Part shown: one piece after another, positions 26,169 to 33,888 of the stretch | Layout: every line of letters starts with the position of its first letter | Numbering within the stretch: position 1 is the first letter of the stretch | Source: an uncultured bacterium | GTDB lineage: Bacteria > Bacillota > Limnochordia > DTU080 > JAAYLA01 | DNA: 58,510 bases | Assembly (NCBI GenBank): GCA_937983075.1 | Contig: CALKAQ010000117.1 | Coordinates: forward strand, 1 to 58,510 | Reading direction: 5' to 3' | Notes under the pieces: generated by a model | What the model was told of the DNA's origin: nothing | Database searches by the model: none | What the model saw: the letters and a program-made list of their open reading frames with translations, nothing else | Made by a program: the position numbers and the translations under genes

Positions 26169-26660
26169 ATGTTGGTGAACCGACCGGCCAAAATTTTATT
26201 TGTTTGTACCGGAAATACATGCCGCAGCCCAATGGCTGAGTCGATCTTCAACTCCTTGTTGGAAGAGCATGGTCTTGCGGCCGAGTTTCGGGGGGCATCC
26301 GCGGGAACGGCCGCTGCGCCGGGATCGCCTGCGGCTCAACATGCCGTCGAAACCATGGCGGCTGATGGGCTCAATCTCGAAGATCATCAGTCGACGCCCG
26401 TGACGGAAGAAATCGTCGCAGAGGCGGCTCTCATACTGACGATGACACAAGGTCATAAATCCGAAATGATCCGGCGTTTTCCCGAGGCCGCCGGCCGGGT
26501 GTATACGTTGGGCGAATACGCGGGTGAACCGTTTGGCGCCGATTGGGAAGTTGCCGACCCGATAGGCGGCGATCGGCAAGTATATGAGGCGTGCAGCCGT
26601 GATTTGCGCTCGGCTCTTGTGCAAGTTGTAGATCGCCTCAAAAAGGACGGATTGAATTGA
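26169..26660 (+). CDS. ywlE: Low-molecular-weight phosphatase, YwlE-type protein-arginine phosphatase
   Basis: Cytoplasmic phosphatase of 163 aa. The catalytic P-loop CTGNTCRS lies at 13-20, with Cys13 and Arg19, and a late DPIGG motif provides the general acid Asp. In this superfamily a Thr at the fifth loop position (Thr17) distinguishes YwlE-type protein-arginine phosphatases from tyrosine phosphatases, and Thr is present here. The ATG at 26169 is preferred; an upstream frame lacks family similarity. It overlaps rpiB by four bases. The matching arginine kinase McsB is not in the window. Confidence 0.82.
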   Translation: MLVNRPAKILFVCTGNTCRSPMAESIFNSLLEEHGLAAEFRGASAGTAAAPGSPAAQHAVETMAADGLNLEDHQSTPVTEEIVAEAALILTMTQGHKSEMIRRFPEAAGRVYTLGEYAGEPFGADWEVADPIGGDRQVYEACSRDLRSALVQVVDRLKKDGLN

Positions 26661-27136
26661 GCGAACGTGATGCACGAAACAATGGGACCAAAATGAAAAT
26701 TGCCTTTGGTTGTGATCATGCCGGCGTTGAATTAAGAGAAGCGGTCGCGGCGGCGGTGCAAGCACTTGGTCATGAGTTCGTCGATTTTGGAACGTACTCG
26801 CGTGAATCCGTGGACTATCCCGATTTTGCCGAAAAGGTTGCCGAGGCGGTGCAATCCGGCGAATGCAGCTTCGGTATTTTGGTCTGCGGAACGGGTGTCG
26901 GTATTTCCATTTCCGCGAACAAAGTCCCCGGCATTCGGGCGGCACTGTGCGCCAACGAATACATGGCCCGCATGAGCCGCCTGCACAACGACGCCAATGT
27001 GCTTGCACTCGGTGCTCGAGTGATCGGACCCGGCTTGGCGCAAGAAATCGTTACGACGTTTCTGGAGACGGCATTTGAAGGCGGTCGCCATCAGCGGCGG
27101 ATCGAAAAAATATCGGCACTCGAAAATTCCAACTAG
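26657..27136 (+). CDS. rpiB: Ribose-5-phosphate isomerase B
   Basis: Isomerase of 147-159 aa interconverting ribose 5-phosphate and ribulose 5-phosphate (or an allose-phosphate homologue). The N-terminal KIAFGCDHAGVELRE and the active-site ILVCGTGVGISISANK with its Cys are diagnostic, as is RLHNDANVLALGARVIG. The frame starts with TTG at 26657 overlapping the ywlE stop. The family-typical start MKIAFGCDHAG is an ATG at 26693, with only a weak ribosome site. Which is used cannot be decided. Position corresponds to B. subtilis ywlF. Confidence 0.93.
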   Translation: MSERDARNNGTKMKIAFGCDHAGVELREAVAAAVQALGHEFVDFGTYSRESVDYPDFAEKVAEAVQSGECSFGILVCGTGVGISISANKVPGIRAALCANEYMARMSRLHNDANVLALGARVIGPGLAQEIVTTFLETAFEGGRHQRRIEKISALENSN

Positions 27137-27327
27137 GCGGATGAACGCGCCTCTACGGCCAATTTCCAGCATGGCTTGACCCTGTATATCGGCTCCTTTA
27201 AGCTATGAGTGGCTGCTTTTCTTAAAAATCGCCGCGGTGTGAGCCGCAAATTTCGCTTAATTTTTCGGATCTTTTCCCGCAAACGAAGTTCATTGTATTG
27301 GTTTAACATTGGAAAGGCGGGGAGAAC

Positions 27328-28374
27328 GTGGGCAATTTTATTGTTGCAGGCGCTATTGCGGTACTCATCACGTTTCTTCTGACGCCAATTGCGCGCGCCG
27401 CTGCCATTCGTTTCGGCTTGATCGATGAACCCGGCGAGCGGCGTATCAACACGCGCCCTGTTCCCTCCGGCGGTGGATTGGCCATCTTTGCTGCGTTTTG
27501 GGCGACTGTGCTGATTGCCGGTGTTTGGGAATCTGAGTTGTGGGCTTGGCTCATTGCGTCAATGGTCATCGTCATCGTCGGCATGATTGACGACCGCTTT
27601 TCACTGCGTCCCGGCTGGAAATTGATCGGCCAAATTGCTGCGGCCGTTGTTTTCGTCAGTTTCGGTCCGCGCATCGAATTTTTGACGAATCCGTTCGGTG
27701 GCATGATTTATTTGGCGTACTGGGGTGTTCCGCTGTCCATCCTTTGGCTTGTCGCAGTGGCCAATGTCGTCAATTTCATCGACGGGCTCGATGGTCTGGC
27801 AGCCGGCATTGCCGGCATCGCATGCATTACGCTTACGCTCATCGCCTTGCAAAGCGGTCAGCCGTTTGCGGCGGTTCTGGCTTTTATTCTCGGCGGGACG
27901 GCCTTTGGCTTCTTACCGCATAATTTCAATCCCGCCCGCATATTTATGGGTGATTCGGGTTCCCTGTTTCTCGGCTTTATGTTAGGAGCCATCTCGATTG
28001 AAGGTGCGCTGAAGGGCGCGACGGCAATTGCTTTGACGATTCCCGTGCTCGTGTTGGGCGTGCCGATGTTCGATGCGGTTTTTGCGATTGTACGCCGCTA
28101 CGCTTCGGGGCGCCCCGTGTACGAGGCTGACCAAGGCCATGTACACCACCGGCTTTTGGCACTCGGTTTCAGCCACAAACAAGCGGTGCTGACGTTGTAT
28201 GCGCTCGGCTGCTGTTCGGGCGGAGTGGCCATCTTGCTGCTCGGGCTGCCGACGCTACAAGCAACCGGTGTATTTGTAGCCATCGCTCTCAGCGCTTTTG
28301 TTGTCGGCAGGCAAATGGGGTTGACGCAGTTGAACCCGTTGCCGAAAGGGTCAAAGGGGCATTTTCAATTTTAA
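27328..28374 (+). CDS. Polyprenyl-phosphate N-acetylaminosugar-1-phosphate transferase (WecA/TagO/MraY family)
   Basis: Integral membrane transferase of 348 aa with about ten helices. It moves a sugar-1-phosphate from a UDP-sugar to undecaprenyl phosphate. The catalytic MIDDRFSLRP and NFIDGLDGLAAG motifs and the HHRLLALGFSHKQAV histidine segment are the WecA/TagO type rather than MraY. It would start teichoic acid, O-antigen or another surface polymer. GTG start with GGGGAG upstream. It lies before the ATP synthase operon, whose promoter begins nine bases after its stop. The 190-base gap upstream (27137-27327) has no clear promoter or gene. Confidence 0.9.
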   Translation: MGNFIVAGAIAVLITFLLTPIARAAAIRFGLIDEPGERRINTRPVPSGGGLAIFAAFWATVLIAGVWESELWAWLIASMVIVIVGMIDDRFSLRPGWKLIGQIAAAVVFVSFGPRIEFLTNPFGGMIYLAYWGVPLSILWLVAVANVVNFIDGLDGLAAGIAGIACITLTLIALQSGQPFAAVLAFILGGTAFGFLPHNFNPARIFMGDSGSLFLGFMLGAISIEGALKGATAIALTIPVLVLGVPMFDAVFAIVRRYASGRPVYEADQGHVHHRLLALGFSHKQAVLTLYALGCCSGGVAILLLGLPTLQATGVFVAIALSAFVVGRQMGLTQLNPLPKGSKGHFQF

Positions 28375-28382
28375 ACTAAGCA

Positions 28383-28411
28383 TTGAAATTCATTCCCCGA
28401 TGTACTATAAT
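28383..28411 (+). promoter_or_regulatory. Sigma-A promoter of the ATP synthase operon
   Basis: TTGAAA (28383-28388) and a perfect TATAAT (28406-28411) are separated by 17 bp, 27 bp before the first gene of the operon. Five of six and six of six matches make this the best promoter of the window. Confidence 0.85.
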
Positions 28412-28438
28412 CGGAGCCGTTGACCTGGGAGTGCCACT

Positions 28439-28741
28439 GTGAACAGACTGCGGGAGTACACCGAATACGGCACCATAGGGATCGCTTGGGTTGCTGGCAC
28501 GGTCGTCTATATTTACATATTCAAATGGGCCGGCCAGTGGCTCGACCAGCGGTTAGGCACTGAGCCGATGTTCTTCGTGCTTGGTTTAATCGCCGCCGTT
28601 GGTTTAAGCTTTTGGTGGCTCGTCGACCGCTTGTTGCGAATTGAAAGCAGCCGTCGCGCTGCAAAACGCAGTCAAGCGGAAGGAGCCGACAACGCCCAAG
28701 ATCGTGAAAGGGATAACAATCCCCGGGCGAGAAAAGAGTGA
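28439..28741 (+). CDS. atpZ: AtpZ/AtpI-family membrane protein
   Basis: Small membrane protein of 100 aa, the first gene of the operon. Two transmembrane helices (about 10-32 and 44-66) are separated by a short GQWLDQRLGTEPMF loop, the usual AtpZ hairpin. A charged Arg/Asp-rich tail follows. AtpZ and AtpI together are thought to help c-ring assembly or supply Mg2+/Ca2+. GTG start. Confidence 0.75.
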   Translation: MNRLREYTEYGTIGIAWVAGTVVYIYIFKWAGQWLDQRLGTEPMFFVLGLIAAVGLSFWWLVDRLLRIESSRRAAKRSQAEGADNAQDRERDNNPRARKE

Positions 28742-28753
28742 AAGCTCGCTTGT

Positions 28754-29104
28754 ATGTATATATATAGCAGACTGCTCTCGTGGGTCAGTGCATGTGGTGT
28801 CGTCTTGGCAGGTCTGCTGTGGGCGATTGGACAATCCGGGGCGGCGCTCGGTACGCTGGCTGCTACGCCCGTAGCGGTTTTCAACCACTGGTTTCTCGCC
28901 AAAATTTTGGCGGAGCCGGATGTTGAAACAAAGCATGTCGTCGTCCGTGCGTTGATTCGGACAGTCATCGCCTGTACGGCATTGCTGATCGGTGCGCAGT
29001 TCGGTGTGGATGTCATGCTCGGTGTCTTATTGGGCCTGAATATCGAGGTTCTGACCTACTTCGGGGAAGCCCTTTGGGCGATCTTGCGACGAGGGAGTGC
29101 ATAG
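28754..29104 (+). CDS. atpI: ATP synthase protein I
   Basis: Membrane protein of 116 aa with about four helices. The last part (GVDVMLGVLLGLNIEVLTYFGEAL) and the VFNHWFLAKIL segment are consistent with the ATP synthase subunit I family, a chaperone for c-ring assembly. The reading frame ends inside the region preceding atpB. Assignment rests mainly on position and topology. Confidence 0.75.
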   Translation: MYIYSRLLSWVSACGVVLAGLLWAIGQSGAALGTLAATPVAVFNHWFLAKILAEPDVETKHVVVRALIRTVIACTALLIGAQFGVDVMLGVLLGLNIEVLTYFGEALWAILRRGSA

Positions 29105-29109
29105 AGCCG

Positions 29110-29793
29110 ATGGATCAGATGAATGAAGTCCTTCCCGGACTTATTCGCAAAGTTGTATTTCATATTGGGCCCATTCCGGTGACCAGCACAGTGGTGAATA
29201 CTTGGGTCGTTATGCTGGTCCTTTTTTTGCTCGTTTTTCTGATTCGCCGCCGTGGATTCGAATATAAACCGAATACCTCGGTCCAGGCGATTGTGGAAGT
29301 CATCGTCACCTTCTTCTATTCGATGATTGAGCAGGGTTGGGGACCAGCCGGGCGCAAATACATGCCGCTTGTCGGTTCGTTCTTTACCGCAATCTTCTTC
29401 TTGAACATGTCTTGGTTTATACCCGGTTTCACTTCCCCGACAACGGACCTCATGATGACAGCCGCCTTAGCGGTCGTGGCGATCGTTCTCGTTCACGCCA
29501 TGGGGATCCGGAAGAAAGGGTTCGGCGGTTATGTGCGCCACTACATCACTCCCACGCCCATCATGTTGCCGATGAATATCCTCGAAGAAATCATCAAACC
29601 GTTTTCGCTTGCCATTCGTCTTTTCGGCAACATGTTCGGGGAAAGCATGGTCGCCTCAATTATGTTTTTGCTAGTGCCTTTGCTCGTTCCAGTTCCCGTT
29701 ATGATGCTCGGATTGCTGCTCGGTACCGTGCAAGCGTTTGTATTTAGCATCCTTGTCGTCACCTACTTGGCTACCATGGTCGAAGGCCACTAA
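29110..29793 (+). CDS. atpB: F-type ATP synthase subunit a
   Basis: Membrane subunit of 227 aa that provides the ion half-channels against the c-ring. The essential Arg is in SLAIRLFGNMFGES, followed by the C-terminal VQAFVFSILVVTYLATMVEGH segment. The ATG at 29110 is chosen; a frame opening at 29074 overlaps atpI and a second ATG is at 29119. A 123-base gap separates it from atpE. Confidence 0.95.
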   Translation: MDQMNEVLPGLIRKVVFHIGPIPVTSTVVNTWVVMLVLFLLVFLIRRRGFEYKPNTSVQAIVEVIVTFFYSMIEQGWGPAGRKYMPLVGSFFTAIFFLNMSWFIPGFTSPTTDLMMTAALAVVAIVLVHAMGIRKKGFGGYVRHYITPTPIMLPMNILEEIIKPFSLAIRLFGNMFGESMVASIMFLLVPLLVPVPVMMLGLLLGTVQAFVFSILVVTYLATMVEGH

Positions 29794-29916
29794 GGCATGG
29801 GCTCATCCAATCGGCCTGTCTTGAAAACGGAACGAGCATTGTTGTATTATGCCAGGTCGTAGTGTTTTTGGGTGACGCTGGCTGCAGGTTTTCAGTCGAA
29901 AGGGGGGACGAGTACA

Positions 29917-30135
29917 ATGAGTGTAGCTCTTGCTACTGCTTTGGCCATTTTGATTCCGGCAGCCGTTTCTGCCATTTCTCAAGCGTGGGCAACCTCGTCG
30001 GCAATGCACGCCATGAGCCGTCAGCCGGAAGCGGCGGACGCCATGCGAGGTGTTCTGTTGATTGCTCTCGCATTTATGGAAGCATTGACGCTGTTTGCCT
30101 TCGTTATCGCCATCGTTATGTCAGGCAAGGTATGA
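29917..30135 (+). CDS. atpE: F-type ATP synthase subunit c
   Basis: Proteolipid of 72 aa, two helices joined by the RQPEA loop. The ion-carrying Glu is in ALAFMEALTLF of helix 2. Helix 1 lacks the usual GxGxGxG packing motif: the equivalent positions read V-A-S-A, and helix 1 has no Gly. A Gln sits 13 residues before the loop Arg, where Na+-type c subunits have their Gln ligand, but the Ser/Thr after the Glu are Ala/Leu. Proton coupling seems more likely, with the question open. ATG start with GGGGGG upstream; the open frame begins earlier. Confidence 0.95.
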   Translation: MSVALATALAILIPAAVSAISQAWATSSAMHAMSRQPEAADAMRGVLLIALAFMEALTLFAFVIAIVMSGKV

Positions 30136-30158
30136 GCAACGAACGAGGTGGACAGCTC

Positions 30159-30185
30159 GGAGGGGTTCTCTTTGCAGGCCCCTCC
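30159..30185 (+). promoter_or_regulatory. Stem-loop between atpE and atpF
   Basis: GGAGGGG (30159-30165) pairs with CCCCTCC (30179-30185) in the unusually long 184-base gap between atpE and atpF. No T-tract follows, so it is not a normal terminator. Such hairpins can protect the atpE mRNA, whose product is needed in excess. Confidence 0.5.
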
Positions 30186-30319
30186 GTCTATCCTTCCTGT
30201 TTTCCCGGCGTCGCAATTCACAAGGAAACGGCGTCGGGCATTAGTGTGTGACGAGGATGAACGCCGGAACGAGGTTAATACTCTCGGCCTCATCCGGATT
30301 GCAGGGGAGGACCGCGGCG

Positions 30320-30862
30320 ATGGATATAGGTTTGGTTCCTTTGGCTCCAAATCCGCTGTCAATTGATATTTGGACCTTTGTTTTTAGCGCTTTGAACGTC
30401 CTTGTCATTGTGCTGGTTCTTTATAAGTTTCTTTTCAAGCCCATCGGCAACATCATCGAAGAGCGACAGGCCTTCGTAGAAAACTCCCTCGCCGAAGCGA
30501 AAGCGCAGCGTGAGGAAGCGGAACGGATGCTGGCCGAATACAGCGAACAGCTGAAACACGCTAAAGACGAAGCGCGGCAAATCGTGCAAACCGCAACGCA
30601 GGAAGCGGAGGCATACAGCAGCCGCCGGCGGGCCGAAGCGGAACAAGAGGCTGAGCGCATGATCGAGCGTGCCAAGAATGAAATCGAGACGGAACGGCTC
30701 AAAGCGCTCGCATCCATCCGCGATGAGGTGGCGACGCTGACCATTCAAGCGGCGGAACGTGTCATCCGTCGTGAAATTCGTGCCGACGATCATAGCCGCA
30801 TGGTCCACGAAATGCTGCAAAGCGTTGAAGAACGGCAGGCGAAAGAGGGCGGATTACAGTGA
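30320..30862 (+). CDS. atpF: F-type ATP synthase subunit b
   Basis: Peripheral stalk subunit of 180 aa. One N-terminal transmembrane helix (about 17-35, FVFSALNVLVIVLVLYKFL) is followed by a long Glu/Arg/Ala coiled coil (about 45-165). ATG at 30320 with GGGGAGG upstream; the frame opens earlier without family similarity. It overlaps atpH by four bases. Confidence 0.95.
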   Translation: MDIGLVPLAPNPLSIDIWTFVFSALNVLVIVLVLYKFLFKPIGNIIEERQAFVENSLAEAKAQREEAERMLAEYSEQLKHAKDEARQIVQTATQEAEAYSSRRRAEAEQEAERMIERAKNEIETERLKALASIRDEVATLTIQAAERVIRREIRADDHSRMVHEMLQSVEERQAKEGGLQ

Positions 30863-31410
30863 GGGCGACGAGCAAACTAGCCCGTCGATACGCTCAGGCC
30901 CTTGGAATGCTTGCGAATGAAAGGGGCCTGCTGGAGCGGGTCGAACAAGATCTGGAATCGATTCGAGCCATCCTTGAAGGCGAGACCGATTTTCCCAAAG
31001 TTTTCATGGACCCGCGGGTTCCTTCCATCCAAAAGCGCAAGCTGGTGCAGAAGCTCTTCGATGGACGTCTGGCAAAGGAAACTCTAAACTTTTTGTATTT
31101 ATTGATTCGCAAGCGGCGCGAGACGTATCTTCCGGAAATTATTGATGCGTATGTCGCGTATGCGAATCAACTGCGCGGAATTCTCGATGTAGAAGTAATT
31201 AGTGCCCAAGAGTTGGACGACACGCTTTCCGCAAGTCTGCGCCAGCGACTGAGCGCGGTGTTGGGCACCGAAGTTCGACTGCGGACATCGATCGATTCGA
31301 ACCTCCTTGGCGGCGTGCAGGTGCGTGTGGGCGATCTTCTCATCGACGGCAGCGCAGCCTCACGGCTGGCACGCTTAGAGCGGACTCTAAAGGCGGCGCA
31401 ACTCAATTAG
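30859..31410 (+). CDS. atpH: F-type ATP synthase subunit delta
   Basis: Stalk subunit of 183 aa linking b to the alpha3beta3 head. The N-terminal helical bundle begins SKLARRYAQALGMLA and the C-terminal LLGGVQVRVGDLLIDGSAASRL motif is typical. GTG start overlapping the atpF stop. Confidence 0.95.
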   Translation: MRATSKLARRYAQALGMLANERGLLERVEQDLESIRAILEGETDFPKVFMDPRVPSIQKRKLVQKLFDGRLAKETLNFLYLLIRKRRETYLPEIIDAYVAYANQLRGILDVEVISAQELDDTLSASLRQRLSAVLGTEVRLRTSIDSNLLGGVQVRVGDLLIDGSAASRLARLERTLKAAQLN

Positions 31411-31428
31411 ATGATGAGGTGAGCAGGA

Positions 31429-32940
31429 ATGGCGATTCGGCCGGACGAGATCAGCGCCATTTTAAAAGAGCAGATTCAAAGTTTTGAAGCCGACATCGAG
31501 GTCGATAACGTTGGTACCGTCATTATGGTTGGCGACGGCATTGCCCGTGTCTACGGCTTGGAAGATGCAATGGCGGGTGAGCTTCTCGAGTTCCCCGGTG
31601 GCATTTACGGGATGGCCCTCAACCTTGAAGAGGACAACATCGGTGCGGTTATCCTCGGTCCATATAACCAAATTCGCGAAGGCGACGTGGTAAAGCGCAC
31701 GGGGCGCATTATGCAGATCCCTGTGGGAGAGGCCATGATCGGTCGGGTCGTCAATCCGTTGGGACAGCCGATAGACGGGAAAGGACCTATCGAGACGAAA
31801 GAGTTTATGCCGATTGAACGCAAGGCACCCGGTGTCGTCGAGCGCAAAAACGTGCACGAACCGCTGCAGACCGGGATCAAGGCGATCGACGCGATGATTC
31901 CGATCGGGCGTGGACAGCGCGAATTGATCATTGGCGACCGCCAGACCGGTAAGACATCCGTCGCCATCGATACAATCATCAACCAAAAAGGCCAGGACGT
32001 CATTTGTATTTATGTTGCCATCGGACAAAAGGCCTCAACCGTCGCTGCAATCGTGAAAGCTCTCGAAGACGCCGGCGCGATGGAATACTCCATCGTCGTT
32101 TCGGCAACCGCATCCGATCCGGCTCCGCTTCTGTACATCGCACCATACGCGGGCTGCGCTATCGGCGAATACTTTACTTACAAGGGCGGCCACGTCCTGT
32201 GCGTCTATGACGACTTGTCCAAGCATGCAGCCGCTTACCGTGAGTTGTCGCTTTTGCTTCGCCGTCCGCCGGGTCGTGAAGCTTATCCCGGTGACGTCTT
32301 CTACCTCCACTCCCGTCTCCTCGAAAGAGCGGTCAAACTCAACGATGCGAACGGTGCCGGTTCTCTCACGGCTTTGCCGATCATCGAGACGCAGGCAGGC
32401 GACGTTTCTGCGTACATCCCGACAAACGTCATCTCCATTACGGACGGACAAATTTTCCTTGAATCCGATTTGTTCTATGCGGGTGTGCGACCGGCCATCA
32501 ACGTCGGTATTTCGGTATCGCGTGTCGGTGGCGACGCCCAAATCAAAGCGATGAAGCAGGTCGCAGGCAGCTTGCGTTTGGACTTGTCGCAGTATCGCGA
32601 GTTGGCGGCATTCGCCCAGTTCGGCTCCGATCTCGATCGCGCAACACAGGCACGGCTGGCACGCGGCGAACGCCTGGTCGAGATCTTGAAACAGGATGAA
32701 CGCAATCCGATGCCGGTCACCGAACAGGTTGCCGTATTGTACGCCGCGGTCAACGGACATCTCGACAAGATTCCTACGGCTCGGGTACGTGAGTTCGAAC
32801 GGCAGTTCCTGAACTACCTGCGCACTGAAAAGGCCGACATTCTCAATGACATCGGCGAAAAGAAGGCACTCGACGACGACTTGAGAAACCGGTTGGACAA
32901 CGCCATCGGCGAATTCATGGCACGGTTCACCGAAGAGTAG
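31429..32940 (+). CDS. atpA: F-type ATP synthase subunit alpha
   Basis: Regulatory nucleotide-binding subunit of F1, 503 aa. The Walker A GDRQTGKTS, the catalytic-site Arg region (ISVSRVGGDAQIKAM) and the family signature PAINVGISVS are present. Normal length; ATG with a GGTGAG ribosome site eight bases upstream. Confidence 0.97.
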   Translation: MAIRPDEISAILKEQIQSFEADIEVDNVGTVIMVGDGIARVYGLEDAMAGELLEFPGGIYGMALNLEEDNIGAVILGPYNQIREGDVVKRTGRIMQIPVGEAMIGRVVNPLGQPIDGKGPIETKEFMPIERKAPGVVERKNVHEPLQTGIKAIDAMIPIGRGQRELIIGDRQTGKTSVAIDTIINQKGQDVICIYVAIGQKASTVAAIVKALEDAGAMEYSIVVSATASDPAPLLYIAPYAGCAIGEYFTYKGGHVLCVYDDLSKHAAAYRELSLLLRRPPGREAYPGDVFYLHSRLLERAVKLNDANGAGSLTALPIIETQAGDVSAYIPTNVISITDGQIFLESDLFYAGVRPAINVGISVSRVGGDAQIKAMKQVAGSLRLDLSQYRELAAFAQFGSDLDRATQARLARGERLVEILKQDERNPMPVTEQVAVLYAAVNGHLDKIPTARVREFERQFLNYLRTEKADILNDIGEKKALDDDLRNRLDNAIGEFMARFTEE

Positions 32941-32953
32941 GGGGGGAGCCGGT

Positions 32954-33868
32954 GTGGGTCAGTCCATGCGCGATATTAAGCGCAGGATTCGCAGTGTAAA
33001 AAATACGCAGCAGATTACCAAAGCTATGGAGATGGTGGCTGCTGCCAAACTGCGCCGCGTACAGGGGCAAGTATTAGCCGGTCGTCCCTTCGCCGAAAAG
33101 CTGCAAGAGGCGCTCGGACGCCTGCTCAGCTCAGCTGCCGCAGCGAAACGGCGCGTCGAACATCCTCTGCTCGCCGCACGACCGGTCAACAAGGTTTGCT
33201 ACGTGGTCATTGCCGCCGACAGGGGTTTGGCAGGCGGCTATAATGCGAACTTGATTCGCAAAGCGACGGAAACGCTGTCCGCAGAAGAACGTGAATATGA
33301 GCTGATTGTGGTGGGGCGGCGGGTACGTGACTTTTTCGCGAAACGCAATTACCCCATCTATGATGAATACACGCAAATCGGCGACGAAATCGATTTTGCC
33401 GAAGCCAAGGAGCTTGCTCGCCGTCTCATGGATGCTTTCAAAGAAGGCGAGTTCGACGAAATTTACTTGGTTTACAGCGCTTTCGTCAACGTAAGCGTGC
33501 ATCGACCTACGGTGACGCGCCTCTTGCCGCTTGCCCGGCCGGAAGCATCCGCCGATTCGGATGCCGCCAAGCCGAACGCCGCCGAATCCGGCGAGAGCGA
33601 AGAAATGGAGTACATCTACGAGCCGAATGCGTCAACGCTGCTGGGGATCTTGCTGCCGAGATTCGTGGAAACGCTGGTGTATCGAGCCCTAATGGAAGCC
33701 AAAGCAAGCGAGCACGGCGCACGTATGGTGGCGATGCGCAATGCGAGCGACAATGCTGAGGAATTGATTGAAGGCTTGACGCTTTCGTTCAACCGGGCAC
33801 GTCAGGCGAGCATTACAACAGAGTTGGCCGAAATCGTTGGGGGCGCAAACGCTCTAATCAGCGGTTAG
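32954..33868 (+). CDS. atpG: F-type ATP synthase subunit gamma
   Basis: Central stalk subunit of 304 aa. The N-terminal helix RDIKRRIRSVKNTQQITKAMEMVAAAKLRR and the C-terminal helix ASDNAEELIEGLTLSFNRARQASITTEL are textbook. The middle carries a Ser/Glu/Ala-rich insert (about 203-220), somewhat longer than usual. GTG start after GGGGGGAG. Confidence 0.96.
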   Translation: MGQSMRDIKRRIRSVKNTQQITKAMEMVAAAKLRRVQGQVLAGRPFAEKLQEALGRLLSSAAAAKRRVEHPLLAARPVNKVCYVVIAADRGLAGGYNANLIRKATETLSAEEREYELIVVGRRVRDFFAKRNYPIYDEYTQIGDEIDFAEAKELARRLMDAFKEGEFDEIYLVYSAFVNVSVHRPTVTRLLPLARPEASADSDAAKPNAAESGESEEMEYIYEPNASTLLGILLPRFVETLVYRALMEAKASEHGARMVAMRNASDNAEELIEGLTLSFNRARQASITTELAEIVGGANALISG

Positions 33869-33888
33869 GTTTTTTCGGAGGGATCGAG

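Noticed and set aside
27137..27327. TTGACC-17-TAAGCT as a promoter of the WecA/TagO-type gene.
   Set aside because: The -10 box matches at only three positions, too weak to list as a feature.
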